This document shows positions 11,970 to 26,900 of a stretch of DNA of 64,000 bases, piece after piece. The stretch lies in the NCBI GenBank assembly GCA_003342815.1, contig PTEX01000294.1:434001-498000 (forward strand), given 5' to 3'. Made by a program: the position numbers and the translations under genes. Source of the DNA: Eudromia elegans. Its lineage: Eukaryota; Chordata; Aves; Tinamiformes; Tinamidae. Positions within the stretch are counted from its first letter, which is position 1. The number at the start of each line of letters is the position of its first letter. The notes under the pieces are model-generated. The model worked only from the letters and a program-made list of their open reading frames with translations. It made no database searches and was not told where the DNA came from.

Positions 11970-14900
11970 CTGTTAAAAGAGAAATAGTGAAAGCGGAATG
12001 ATTACTTGAAATGTTATGCCTCTTGGAACAGAAATCAAATACCATTAACATCATTTCAAATGTATTTCTTGGAATCAGTGTAGAAATCAAAGATAGAATC
12101 CTAACAAGGGCAACCACTGGGCCCCAATGCATGTTCAAACACAAAACATCTGAAAGCTACAGAGCATCAATGGACACAGAAAATTGCTTGCTTACCTTCA
12201 CCTTTGGCCTGTGTTTCAGAAAAAGTGTCCTTGTGTATAAACTAAGGAAGAGAGGAAAAGCATACTTCAGATTCAATATATAGCAAAACATATAAATAAC
12301 AATGATGTACTACTAATTTCAGTCTTATTTTCCAACTAGAAAAAGCCTCTGTGATTGCAGGGATATCTATTCTGCCTAGGACATATGAGCCTACAGCGAA
12401 TCTCTTAGTTCTAGACTATGAATAGCAAATGATTTTACCCTGCTTTTAAAAGAAAGAAACCCACACAAGTGAATTTGCGACTAGACAGGGACTAGATCTT
12501 GCCATTTTGGAAGGATGAGGGTACATTAGTGTACCACAAAATGAAGCAGGATCGCTCTCTGAGCGATCAGATGTCAGGAAAACAAAACAACCGAATACCC
12601 AAACACCCACTCACAGAGCAGCTGCTGGAACTTATTTTAATTTTCCTTTTACTAGTAGTTTATAAACTTGTTTGTTTGATGTAGAAAAATTGATATGTGA
12701 TTAAGTTTTCTGAACTACTCAAAATACATCTCTTAAATAGGTATTATTTTATAATTCTAGTTAAGTGCTAAAAGAGCTTTCATTACATAATAAACAAACT
12801 ACAGAAATCCTTCAGTCTTCACAGTAAATTCCAGTTTCGGCTCTCATGCCAGTAGATGGTGCTATAGGCCAAAACCAGAGCCCCAAATCGCTAATTTCTA
12901 AAACTGGTATCCTCTGTTTCGGAGGAAATCACCTTCATTTCAACCACTTCAGCCATCACTTTCCTGCTCTATAGTGTAAGACTTGTGAATTTTAATGAGT
13001 GATAGCTCATATCAAAAAAATGAGTTAATACTTCTCAAGTCAAACAAGTCTAAGTGTTTGAGCATCGCTGCACAAGAGAGAGGTGTTAATAGCACATATT
13101 TTGAAAACAACCTACTGCCAAATACATTTTCAGTGTAATTACTACAGGGTTCCTGACTATGATTTGGATTGTCCTGAAGAACTATGACTATTTAAAGACT
13201 GATTACATTTTGAAGAATATGTCAATAGTCTAAAAACTCTCTAAAAATAACAAAAAATAAAAGAGAGAAATTCCTACCTCCTTCAGAAAAGAAAGAAATT
13301 TCCTACCTCAGAAGGATATGCAGGTAAGAACCCAGGCCTGTAAGTATATGCCACCAAGCATGAAACTGTGTCACAGCTCCCACAACAGGAGGCATCTTCT
13401 CTCGTAGTGCCCTGCAGAAATAAATGCCACAATGTGTGTTTCAAAGTTAAGCAATCTCAAATAGCACAGTTTGTCACATTATGTGTTACTGATTCCCTAT
13501 CTGAACGACATTTTTGGCAACTTCCAGCTCCATGGAAGCTCTGCTTGCCTTTGTCTGTTGTACACTACACAGGGACAAAATGGGTGTATAGTGAGGAAAA
13601 CAAAGTGAAGAGTCCAAAAGACTTTGCCAACGTGCTTGAGCTTTGAATTGTTATGGAGAATGAGCTGCTCAAGAGGCTAAAAGATAGAGATGGAAAAAGA
13701 AAGGGAACGAGCTGAATTGCCAGATCTTCTGCTGCTCGCCACAGAGTTCTGCTGATAATAATGCTGACTTTGGTAGACGGTGGAATACTTGTTCACATGT
13801 GACTGTCTTCTTTCTTTGGCATATAATTCACATATGATGAAGCCAAAAGAGAAATAGAAAATAGCAATGACTGCAGATTACAAGGAAAAAAAATATGTAG
13901 CTAGTAGCTACTGTAGTACTTATTTAGTGTGTGATGTTTTAGTGCTCATAACTAAACACTGATCCCTGGGTTGCTACTGAGTTTCCAGAGCTGCTCAGTT
14001 ACAGAGAAGGACACAGAGTCACGATTCAGTCATCCAAGAATGACACAGTGGAACATCAGAACTGTCACTCCTAGCATAGCCTTGTGGCATTTTAATGGCA
14101 TGAAAACTCAAAAATTCAAGATTCAAAAGCTCATGAATGCATCCAATGAAGCTGAGTGATACAGAGGTATCACTGTTTCTTTCTTTTTTTAAAAAAAAAT
14201 CAGATCCAGACTTTACAAAATGTGGAAAACCATAAACAGAATCCAAATACAATTTAGAATATTAAAAACAAAAAGAGCAGGTGGGTGGATGATTCACAAG
14301 TTAGACCTTTAGAGAATAAAAAAAATTACATGGAACTGGAATTTATTTTCTCCAAAGGTTCCAGTTATAACACCACTTTGAGAAATTCAGAGGCTCTGCG
14401 TGCTGATTAAAGCTAGTAAACAAGCAGATTTTCCCCAGCACCATAACTAAACAAGCATAATAGGGATTATACTGACATGTAGAACAAGAATGGAAAACAG
14501 TGTTTCAGCAGCTGGTGTAATCGTTGAGTTCAGGAACAACTTCTAAAACCCCATGGACCTCCAGCAGTTCTATACGCTGGAGGTTATGATCTCATCACTG
14601 CTCTGATGCAGCTGCAAAAATCAGCCCTGATGCCACAGTTTGCAAAGTCACTGTAAACCCACCCACTCCTATTGGCAAATAACTTCATGCCAGTTACATC
14701 AAGTGGTTTTTTTAGGGTTGAAGCACTGTGTGCAAGACTCATTTTTAAAAGTTTCAAGAAAACCCAGGTGCAATAAAGTTCCAGTTGGGCTAACACAGTG
14801 CAAGGTTTACAAAGCCAAAAGGGACAGATGGGACACATTAGACTCCTTCCTTACCACACAGTGGGATCTAAGGCTACACCAACCTACTAGGACCATCCTG

Positions 14901-17900
14901 TACTCCACAAGCTCAAGTGTTTAACAGTGTATGTTGATGGAGAACGGGAAGATGAGAGTCAGATGGGACTTCTTCTTGGCTTGGCAGCCAAGCACAATGA
15001 ATTGGCTCATGGAGTTGCTGCTCATTCTGAGAGATTTAAACAGCTGCTGTCTATTGGTGACTAATGTATCGCGCTAGATATTTATTTAACCTGCAAAACT
15101 GCTGCTTTTAATGTTTTCCTGGGCAAAAACAAAAGCAGAAAGCAAAGCAAAGTTGACGAGAAATATCAACTACAAAAAATGGAAATTCTGTTCATGGGAA
15201 AAATGAGTTCTGATTCAGAAATAAGCAGAAACAAAGCGATGGGAGAACAACTCTATCAGTGGCTAAGTAACAATATCTAGGGATTAGAAATCTCCAAGCT
15301 ATTTTGTACTTTGTTCCCTAATTATCTAGCCTGTGGAGCCCCACTAGAGCATATGACAACGTCCCTGTCTATGCCTTTCAGGAGGCAAACTCTGCAGATC
15401 TCGGAGGCAATGACTCGGATGTCAGAACACAGTTGAGTGCACATCCAGAGCAAGGGAGATGCAGTCCAAGGGCAAACAGGCTACAAGTTACCCTTGGTTT
15501 AATTGTAGGGGTGACATAAAAGCTCTTCTCAGTCAGTAAGTACTGTTTGAGCACTTCAGCGCTTCAGAATATTATTACAGTGAAATATGATGAAAAATCG
15601 ACATTGTTGAACCAGCTTAGCTGAAAAAAGCTTGTTACCCTAATTTCCATTACACTTCAAATTTTCTTTGAGGAAACTGAGATATTTCACACTGCAAATA
15701 GTTATATCATCAGGCAACCTAATAAACAAATAAATAAATAAATAAAGCATCTATTTAGCACTGAATCTAGTCATGAACAAAGTGAATGTTCCGTAGCAAT
15801 GTACCACACATGCCACAAGATGGGTCTGAACATCCTCCAAAGAAAAAGCGAAGCTGTGTGTGCTGAAAGGTTATCGAGAACCAGCCTGACAAATTGGAAG
15901 TGCTCACCTCAATTTATCACAGAAAATGTTGTCCACATTCCAGAGAAAAAATCCCATTAAGAATACAGTTAAAGATGTATAGCCCAGACCTCTAAGCCAT
16001 GGGTATACCCTGGAGAAAGAGATACAAATAATGCAAAATTTAGTTCCAGACACAGCCTGTAGTATACATAATATTACTATACATACATAAACTGCTTGAT
16101 TAAAACATAAAGATTAAGTGTATCATTAATAAACCCACTTCCCCTTTTTGCATTCTAGCTGAGTCAAGAATCTTTAACATCCTAATGGACATCGGTGACA
16201 TTTACTCATTTCTAGTAAGAAAAGCACCCTCAAAAAAATCTCAAGAAGCTACCACGAAATGCAGTTTCTATTATTTTTCAGCATTATGAATACACAGTTT
16301 AGAAATCATGTTAAAACACATTCCTGAGCTGCCTTTTTTCCAATATGTCATATACACCGTGCACACTTCAGTGACCTGAGCACAAGCAACAGAAAAGTGC
16401 AAAACAGACAGGTTTTGTGATGTACACGTTAACAAGAATACTATTAATGTAAACTGGCCAAATCAGTGTTTGTTTAGTCAAATCAATATGCAGAGCAGCA
16501 TGTGTTAGATGAGTGGAGTCAAACTGTAACTCTTCCAACTCAGAAGGCAAGTTCCAGAGACACAAGCAAACTCAGGACACGAAAAAATCATTAAATGGTA
16601 TGTTGTACATGCCGGTAATTAGCTGCATATAGTTGAAATTGTTCAAGGAATAAATGGAGTTGTTTTGTGAAGGAGTGAAAGGTTGGCATGACTTAATAGC
16701 AGAGAATGCAGTTTGCGAACAAAGGACAACATGTGTCAAGGAATAATCTTGGGAAGAAAGCACAGAAACTCAAGAAATAGATGAAAAATAGGGGGAAAGA
16801 GGCAGAAATACACTGCAAATGATGAGAACAGAAGGGAGTAGAGGTATTGCTCCGAAGCATTCTGGAAGGAAAAATGTGCTGTTCCTTTGAGGTTTTCATG
16901 CTGAGCTTGGATTGACTTCCAGCTCTACACTAAGCAATATGAGTGATAGGAAGCTAATATTATCTATTAAGGAAACAAGATTGAAAAGAAGCAGAAATAT
17001 GTAAGTTAATACAAGCTTGGACATGTGTTAGCACGACAAACTGAGAGACAAAAATACATTTTAGCAATGCAGAGGAAGTAAATGTGAAAATGGAAGTAGG
17101 GTTGACTTGCAGAGAAGCAAATGGGCACTGTTGGGTTGACGTTGCTTCTTTAGTAGCAGAATTAGTTTAAAATTCCTTGCCCATCTCAACTTTATGACCA
17201 CGTTTTGCATCAGCACAACTGAAGGGAGAAGCTGGTCTTTGTAGGGCCACGCTGTAATGAAGTGATGTGGCTAATGAAGAAAACACATTCCAGAAAAACT
17301 GCAAGCAAAGGGGAAATAAAGTAGGTGCAGCATCAAACAGAGACTTTGCTGCAGCAAACCTAACAGGAAATCCAGAGAGAGAGGATGCTGGTGTTATTAA
17401 TAGTGACAGAAAACAACAAAAGGAATAATGCTTCAGGAATAATGACCATACATGAGTGTGTGGAGTTTGCAGAACTGGAAAGATAGCTGTCCTAAAGGGT
17501 TGTCTAAACCAGACATGCATAAAATTCACAGATCTGTACTAAATTATTGTACAAACACAAAGTTAAACTGACTGGAACTTGATTCAACTTAGTTTCTTTT
17601 GTAGGTGAATAAAGGCAGTATCAGTCAAGATCTCTAGGTTATGATTAGAATTAGAATAAGTTCAAAAAGTGACTTTAAACTGGTAATTGTTTCAACAGCA
17701 AAAGGAAAACACACATATTTTATTTATTTACTTAAAGTCTGTGAACATTTATGCTTGGTCTGTTAAGATTTCCTAGGAAAAGTTAAATCAAATGAACCAA
17801 AAGAACACTTGCAAGTTGATTCAATGAATCTCCTCTAAAGTCACATTGCTCGTTAATTTTCTCCTTGTATTCCTGAACAGTTATGCGCTTAATCCAAAAC

Positions 17901-20900
17901 ACATTTAGCTTAAAGATGTGGTATAGAGAAATCAATAATTTTCAGAGCCAATTCCCACATTCATGAGAACACCAACTGCTCAGAGGGCAGGAGTCATTTA
18001 AAACTTTAGTATCAATATATTTCACAGAAAATATAAAGAGGTGAAATACTGCCATTCAAACTGAAGAGTGCACTGGAGCTGGCGTCACATACCTGGTCCC
18101 AGAAAGTCTGTCAATGCCATTTTCTCAAAAAAGGTTGCAAATGATAAGATTTAGCCTATATTACAATCAAGGATTGAATGGCTCCTTACCATAATACTAT
18201 ATATACAGATCGTAGAACTATAATGGAGACTAGTGTTCCATACATGATCTGGAAATAAAAACAGAGACAGAATTCAACAGTGGCATTCAAGGAACACGAC
18301 AAAACACACACACATAAGGAACACATGCACAGAATGCTAGAGAAGTAAATAAAAATTCCTGATATCTCTGTTGATTTTTATTTCTTAGTCTCAAAAAAAT
18401 AGTTTTCCCCTCAAAAGCCTCTCCAAAGTCTTCCCCTAAAAGTTTCCAATAAAAACATGATTACGTCCACGCTCGTCATATAAGTAAAAGAAAACTCTCA
18501 GTTGTGTAAAACTGCTGTTTTACTTCTCTGATATAGAAAGCCAGCACTAGGTGGCACTCAGTAAACATCCTTAGTAAAAATGGTAAGTCACTCCTATCAC
18601 CTCTTCTGCGTTTAAATCATAGCTCCTTCATTGATACTTCAGATTCATTATCTTTACTGAAAGCTAAATCTTGAACAGACTCTGCAGCAGGCTCACACTG
18701 AACACGACCATTAAACAATACTTTATTTTAAACTACTACAGGCTGTTAGAGCTCTAATGATAAAGTGAGAAAGCTGTATTTTCTGAAAAAGGACACAATC
18801 AAAACCTGGCTTAATGTAGGCGTTTAATGGAGTTTAATGTAATGACTTGACTATATAAAAGGTCACAGTGATCATTTCTTCTCTGTCTTGAGACCCTTCA
18901 AGCTCCCTGCCTTTCTTTATTCACAAACTTAGGATCCATGTAACAACATTCCCAAGGCAGACAGACTAGTTAAAAGAAATACAGCTCCTCCCTGTTCTTT
19001 GCTTCTCCATCCACTGAGCTTCCTTTCTCACTTCTGCTTTTAATTCTTGTCTAACTCTTCCTTGCTTTGCATGAAGTAAAATGAGAAACTTTTGCTTAAA
19101 AACCCATAAGCCTCACAGAAATAGCATATTTATATTTATGAATGAGTTTTTAACATGCCTGCTGACTTCTTCATTCCTTTTGTTCTTTTAGACTTCAAGG
19201 AAGGACTAGTCCTTAGTTTGCTGTAACTGAGGCACTTGGCTATGACTATCCTGCAAAAACACCCCTATATTTGGCCATTCAATACAACACAGACCGGTGC
19301 AATGCTGTGAAAGAAAATCTACCTTTTAAAAATACATACATGCAAATACCAAGTTCATATGAATTTCAGGGGCAAGGTTAGTAGCACACACCATGTATAT
19401 ACGTATACAGAATGCACAGTGCAGTCCCAATTCTTACCAAATAGGTAAGAGGAAGCTGCAGTATTGATTATGCAAAGTCATTCAGCAGAAACAGTCCTAT
19501 ATTTGCATTCACAGAGAGATCAGGTAACTCCAGTAACTCAACTACTGTTACGCTCTGCTCCAAAACCAAATAATTTGAAAGCCTAATTGGTTTAGGACAA
19601 AACCTTATGCGAAGCTAATTAACTTCCAATCCCCTTCCTGGGTCATGGCATCTAATCAGAAAAAGTCCTGCTGGACACAACCTGAGTATCAAGCGCTTAT
19701 CATTCCCAAGTTGAATTTGGAAAGATCCCACTCCATGCCAAACACAAACTGACTTTAGAAGTCAATAACTCTGTGAATCTCATTTGGAAGAGCCTGTTTT
19801 GCTTTCCTAAACAACTCCAGTAATTTATTCCAAGAGAGGGAAGGCAATGAGGAAGAAACTCATAAAAAGGAGCCCAGGAGGCAGTTCTACTCCATTTCCT
19901 TAATGCTGTCCTCCTTCCTACAGCTTTGACTGCTAAGGTCTGCTGGGCAGACACAGAAAAATCTACCCACAAAGAAACCGATTTCTATCGCACTGGGTAA
20001 CAGCATGAGCATCTCTGAGCTTTTATCGTGCAACTCGCTTGCTCTCCGACCCTTTGTACAAAGAGTGAAAATGGTGAGAAGAGCATCTAGGGAAACATGT
20101 CTTGTAGCCAGCCCAAAGCCCCCACAAAAAAAATGTGTAAAAGTGCTATTTTTGCAGCAGCAGCCGTTGTTGAAAGCATGGAAGGGCAAAAGCTAAAGGA
20201 GCTGGCAGAAGTTGTCTTGTTGAATGGAGGAAAACAAAAAAAATGAAATAAACCTTACAGGGTCTGAAGGAAAATATGCCTGAAGTTGACATTCAATTTC
20301 TTGCCTTTTCTGCTTCCCATACCAAGAGGTTGTTAACAGTAAAACATATTTGTGTTTAGGAGCCTGTGAAAGACTGTGACAACAAGCTGATCTTCTCTGC
20401 ACGCTGCCATCCTCCCCGTCACACTGGGGAAAACACCACGGTGGTCGTACAGGCTCAGCATGTCACAGCGTCTCGCTACAGCCGCTTCTCACTAGGGACC
20501 TGGGAGCAGTGGGATGTAGCTTAGCTTGTTCCTTAGGGAAAAGGGCTTGTTTTTACTCCTCTCCCACCTGCGGATTTACTGTTTTATGCAACAAATTCAT
20601 CAGGTCCTATCTTTGCACCCAAGGAAGCATCAATCAAAAGCCCCACCTTACTCAAGTCTTGAATTTCTTGATTCCTTTGGCTGCCTTTGTTCTTCTGCTT
20701 TACCTAAACACATAATTTCAGCGAGAGATGAAAAGCCAAGTGCGACGCTTGTGCAATTCTGCCTCAAAGTGCCTTCCTACATGAAGCCAAATAAGCACTG
20801 TGGCATTGAGGTTGAAACAAAAGGAATGAGCAGCACCTCACCATGCTTAGTTATGGCGAGGCAGTTCCCTCTCTGCTGCTTTAGATGCAAATAAAACTGC

Positions 20901-23900
20901 AGATATTGCAGCTTTCAAGTCCCGGATTTTGCAATAGGGCTGACTTTGCAATAGGCCCCCCAATTTTATTGAAATGGAATATATTACTTGAGAAAAATCC
21001 AAATGGGACAAACGTGCTCCTAGTTTACATTTGGAAAGGAAGCATTTGGGCACTAGCTGGCAGTATTTACAGAGATAAAAGTGAGTGTAAGTAGTTAAAT
21101 AATTCGTATAAACTCACTTCTTGTGCAAGTCAGAGACGAGGCTGAGATTCTACACCAGGGAGAGTGCAGAAAACAGGTTATCCATCTACATGCCTATCGC
21201 AGAAAGTTTCAAGAGCCTGCGATTTCTGCTACTCCCTGCGCTCTCGGCTTTCTGCCCATCTTTTATTAGTGATATCAGCTTGTCAGCCTTAAATATTAGC
21301 TTAAATATGCGGGGTTCTTGGCCACCACTTATATATTAATATACAAACCAGGTATCACAAAGCAGTTTTCTCAGATCCTTCAGGCTGTACATCATACTTG
21401 TGGTTCACAACAAAAGAAAAGGACTTCTGGCTGTTCCTGTGTTTCTGGGAATAATCTGAGGGACTCAGTGATCTCTTGATGAAAGAAAACCTTCACCATG
21501 GCACTAAATTTAGGAATTCCACAAATATTATAGCTGTTTAGTACTGTACATTGTCCAAACACACTGGTGAGAGAGCTAACAGAGCTAACTTGGATGACCA
21601 GCACCTGGTTTTGTCTTACGTAAATGCACGGAGAGGGATAGAGCAACACACAACTCTGCTCTTGCTGCTGCTGCACAGAGCAGCTCTCGAGAGCTTAGCA
21701 TTAAACATGGTTTGAGCAGGGCCATGCCAACGTATAAAGACCTTCACGATGAAGACATGCCCTGAAAAGGTCATTTTGAACAGATTGCCTGGCAACCTGA
21801 ATATCTAGAAAGTAAGAAACATGTTCTGCTGAAGGCACAGTATATTAAGTCACGAGCCTTCAACTATTTATTGCCTTAGTAGCAGGTGGACTCTGGAGAG
21901 CTGTAAGACACTGAGTGGGTCTGCAGAGATTCCCCTAAATTAAAAGTCTTATAAGTTTGAAAAGGTTGCATTCTACAGAAGAAGTGTTCTTCTATTCATA
22001 AAGTATGCAGTTTCAGTTTCTCATATATATTTCCATATATGCTTTCCACAGTGCCTTTAAACATCCTACTCCTTCTTTGCATTATATATTGAAAATATCT
22101 GTGGAGGATAATCCTGTTTATTTATTTTTCATTCAGCCACATGAAAGGCGTTTTTCTTCCATGATGTTTCCATTTCTCTGTCTTCTCTCCTTCTTCAAAG
22201 TCATCTTAACTGGCAAATCCAGTACTACTTGTATTTTACCTTCATCACTGATGCTGGGGTTGTATTTGTGCTGTGATAAACAAACACATGCAGGCACTCG
22301 TCTGTTCCTGTTATTCCAGTCACCTTCCACTGTACTCAGTGATGTCTTACAACCTCATGTCGTCACAGAGACCATCCACAGGCTTCTCTTTGGAGAAAGT
22401 CCAGGCAGAGGCTGCTTTTCATCATCTGTTTTTGTCATTCTTCCACTAGTTGTTCCCTTATCCTCTTTGCAGTTCTTAAACAGATCTTCTACTTCTCCAG
22501 CCTGCTTCTTTTCTCATGGGATGACATGCTCAATGCTTTTTTTTGTAGCAACTAGACAACAGACAGCTTTTTAAACACATTTCCTAATGTGGGTAAAGCA
22601 ACTAACCACAACAAGCTTTCATTTCATCTTGATTTATATTTACTCTTCGAATGAATTCTTTTTTCTAAATCTGCTTCAAAGCCTAGTAGCAGGTGACTAT
22701 GCAAAGAAAACAGGTATTTAGATCTAATTTGGTATTTACATAACCTGACCAAAGAGATGAATCAGATTTTGATCACTGCAGGTGTATAACCAGCATATTT
22801 TATGTAGTAAGTTATTAAATCAGCATAGAAAAAAAAATGTGTAGGTAATAGTCACCCATACTATTTCTATTGGAAAGAAGTTCACCTGTAGGACAAAAGT
22901 CTAAATTTTTAACTGTCAGGGTCATTTCTTTTACTTTCAGGATGGTCCCATATCTACCTGTCCATGCATTAGTCCATAGCAGCAGCGTAATCTCCCCACA
23001 TCTTTCCCTTGTGTAAGCATAAATATATACACAGTAAACAGAGATGAACAACTAATCTCATTAAAAACTAATCCCAAGGAAAACTTTAACCTGTTCAGCT
23101 CCTCCATGAAGTTCACAGAGTTTTCTTTTTATTTTGGGGTTGGACAGGAAAAAGAGGAGAGCCTATAGCTGCTTCCTTAGATAGTGATGCTGGCTTATGA
23201 AACAGGTATGAAACTGGTACCTAGGCTTGTTCAGTGCTATCTTAGGCAGGAATAATTTTCCAGTCACAGAGAATAAAATATAAGCAAAGCAATATATGCT
23301 TGTAAGGGCCAGTGGCATTTTAGGTGATAAAAGCTATGAGAAAAACAAAACTCCCCAAATTTCCAGAAAACAGACAAAAATGCCAATCCCCTGCCAAAAC
23401 AGGTAGGTTGTCAGGCAAATATTTTCTTCTACTAACAAAGTACAGTTTGCATCTGTTCAAAAATTGCACATCCCACTCCTCCCACAATGGAAAGACGGAG
23501 ACCCTAAAGACCTGCAATATCTGAATGGACAGAGAGGTGGTGCCTGTGGTTTCTCTACCAAGAATAACGAGCTGAAATCCCCTTCGTGTCCTACTGGCAG
23601 CGAGCAATTTCTGGGAATAAATGGGGAAGGAAAGTAGGAAATAATTCACTGAAGAATGAGGCTTGGACTGTGGCTACTGAACATAATAGGACACTTTTCC
23701 ATTCTTTACTCTAACAAGACAGCAATAGAAATGCACTAAAATGATGAACAGTTTAGAGCTGGCCATGTAGTTATTCCCTCTTCTACACGGCTGATAATGG
23801 AGGCGAATACAGACAAACACCTACAAGAATCGAATGTTGTTTTATGTCCTAAAATTGCTTTCCCATCGAGCTAGGGACTGAGTTTTTAAGAGTTAAACCA

Positions 23901-26900
23901 TGACTGCATGTATATATTCAAGTTTACATTAACTCTGCACAATCCATTCACTTAAGAAATATTTACTGAAATAAGATAGAGATTGTTTGGTCCACTCCAA
24001 ACAAAGGACAAGTATTAAGAAAATAATCTGGTTTAACTACAATCAGAAAAAAATGTTCTAAAGTTACAACATAGTTTGTGAATAATATGTAAAATTTAAG
24101 TGCAGTACTTGAACAGCTGGAATTCGTCCATAACTGTATGTACTCTATAAAAATCAATTTGGAAAAAGTTGTTGAAAAGAGGCCAGTACTTTCATGTGTC
24201 TAAATCTTTTCCACATTGATTCCTCATAGATAAATTATAACATGAAATTCGTCTTCTGAATCTAAGACAAACCAGATGCAAAAAATTAAAGCCTTGGGGA
24301 AACGGTTTAATGTTTCTTTTCTTTCTTTCTTCCTTTCAGACAAGTCATAGTATCTATCGCCACACTATCTTTAACGAAGAAAAGTATCTATATGAAAACT
24401 TCAAATCTGGGTATAGCAAAGCTGTGATATATTTATTATAATAAAGTATGTTGAAAGGATATTTGATTTATGAAATAAAACACTCCACCATCAGTAATGA
24501 ATTCTGCCATTGTTGGTCACAAAATTACTTCAAAGAGTTTCATTTAAACTCAGCCTTATGAGCAACTCAGTAAAAGCATTAGAAATTGCCATTTTAACCC
24601 TAGCCAATATCTTATTGCCAAAACCAGCAAACACGTAGGGGAAAAAAGGTATCAAACCAATATGATTAAAAGTAGCATGCAAGTTTCTCTTCTAAATCTA
24701 GAGGTAAAAATTTTTGGTTCTGAGAGAGAATTTTACTCAGCAGGCCTTTACTAACCCACCAAGCAGAATCACATATAATTTTTCATTAATACTGGTCCAG
24801 GAGAAGCTTTTTCACAAGTGATGGCACTACCAATTTCAGAAACTTAGTGTTTAAGTTTTTGTCTTGCTAAGAGCTCTGTGCTTTTATTTGGAGATTTTTC
24901 AGCAGTTATCCCTAATCATAAAGGAGGGAAAATTACAGAACAGAAAAGTAAGTATGATTTCTAATCTTTTGCAAAAAGGCAAGTGATACAAATCCATCCC
25001 AAAAAGGCAGTGAATACCTGTTACTACTGTTAGGCTAATGTAAAAGAACAGGAGCCAAATGCATCCTTGAGACTCTAAGTCCAAAATACCTAGTCTATTA
25101 TATAACTCTAGAAGACATGTCTGTGTTTAAATCCAGCTTGTGTTTACACAAAACAGAATTGTTAAAAATGTTAATATGCTAAAGGAGACAAAAGAGAACA
25201 TGGCTAAGTCACCCAAGCCACGTTACGTTTGGGGACAGTTTCACAGTAGGCACCAACAGAATAAACCAGATGAGAATTCATTACTTTCTCTCATAGACCT
25301 TAGTTTATATTATATGTTACCTTTAATTAAGGGAACCTACACTATAGTTAGGATCACCTTTTATTATACCAGTGGCTGAATTAAAAGTATTAGGTCAAAT
25401 ATTAAAACAAAATACATTAAACATATTCTAGTATTCAGACCAAGTAACAGGATGGCAACATGACAGGCAGCAATACTCAGCAAATCATGTTTGCTTTCCA
25501 TTCTGCCTTCTTTCCTTTCAACTATGAAGTACTATAACCATTTCTCTAAAAAGAGCAAGATTGAAGGATTAGCTTCTCCACCCAAGCAAGATTTACCTGA
25601 TGGAATACTGGCTCTTTCAAATTTAAGTAAACCTGAAAAAAAAATAAAAGCAGAGAATTACCATACTGTTAATCTGAGTATCATGAAGATGTATTCTGTT
25701 GGAATAAAATCCTAAGTGCCTATCCATTTATCACAAGCCTCCTAACATGCCATGAGTTTAAAAGAAAAAACTAAATGTCAGAACAGTCAAGCTCTCTAAA
25801 GGTACAACACCTCAAATCACTTTCATTTTTATTGAAAATCATTTTTTTAAAGAACATTTCCATCTGTGGTTGACAGAGAGTACCAAAGGCATTTTATTCA
25901 GACTGGGAACACACTGACGGAAGAAAAGAATAAAAAGTTAACTATAATATCATCCAAATTCTTCAAAGTTGAGAAACAACTAGGTTTCTCTCTTGCTCTG
26001 GCTCTTCTGTTAAAATGCCAGTCAATACATTGGACTGTAAAGGATTATTCTCCTTTTTTTGTACAGGACAAACTGAGATCAGACAGCTATTCGGTTTTGG
26101 CTAAGCTTTCATAAAAAGGTAAAATCAGGAGTGTTTTCCACACAATCCTGCTCAACATCTGCATTACGACTTCTTTTCTATATAAAGTGTTTCAACGTCC
26201 TATTTGTTTACAGAAATGTTTCAGTGTTTCACACCAAAAGAATAATTTAGCCTTCTTGGCTGGAGGTGACAGATTCAGTACTGCCTGTACAAGCCTCCTC
26301 CAGTGGTAGAACTACCAACCTACAGGTGAGAATACTGTATTAGAGAAAGGTACTTACTATGCTGACTACGACACTGTATGTTATTAACAGGAAAAGCAGC
26401 GGATAATTGACTGTGTTCTTATACTTGAAACATTCATACCTGGAACAGAACATAAAGAAGAGCAATAACATTCCTCACTTAACCACATAAAAGACATATA
26501 TTTCAAGGTATACATTATTATATATCTGGGAGAACATTGACTCAAGCAAGTTTTACATCCTTCACGGAAATATAGCTCCCCTCTAAAGATTTGTCATTTC
26601 CATATGAAAATTCATACTTTTACCAATAAGTGGCTATGGAATACTCTGTGAAAAAGCCACAAGTTTATGCACCAAGTACAAAAAATAAACCAGGTAATAA
26701 AAGTAACCCGGGATGTAGAAGCATTTGTGAAGGTGCTTAAGGGATGATAATGGTTGGTAAATTAGAAATGAGATTAAAATGCAATACAGCTGCCAAGGAA
26801 ATATTATTACATCTGAGAGCTAAGAGTCAGTGCAGAAAAGGGCCTGACTTACAAATCAGCAAACTCCAGAGATTTGTTAAAAAATCACATAATGTTTATG

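Noticed and set aside
18091-18125. Cryptic minus-strand exon ending in CTGGGACCAG before GTATGT, inside intron 7
   Set aside because: The acceptor is weak, and the ACER3 frame runs correctly from exon 7 to exon 8 without it.
22895-22950. Minus-strand peptide ILKVKEM resembling the human LKVKEP segment of ACER3
   Set aside because: It has no acceptor and the match stops after a few residues. The true segment is the micro-exon at 25597-25632.
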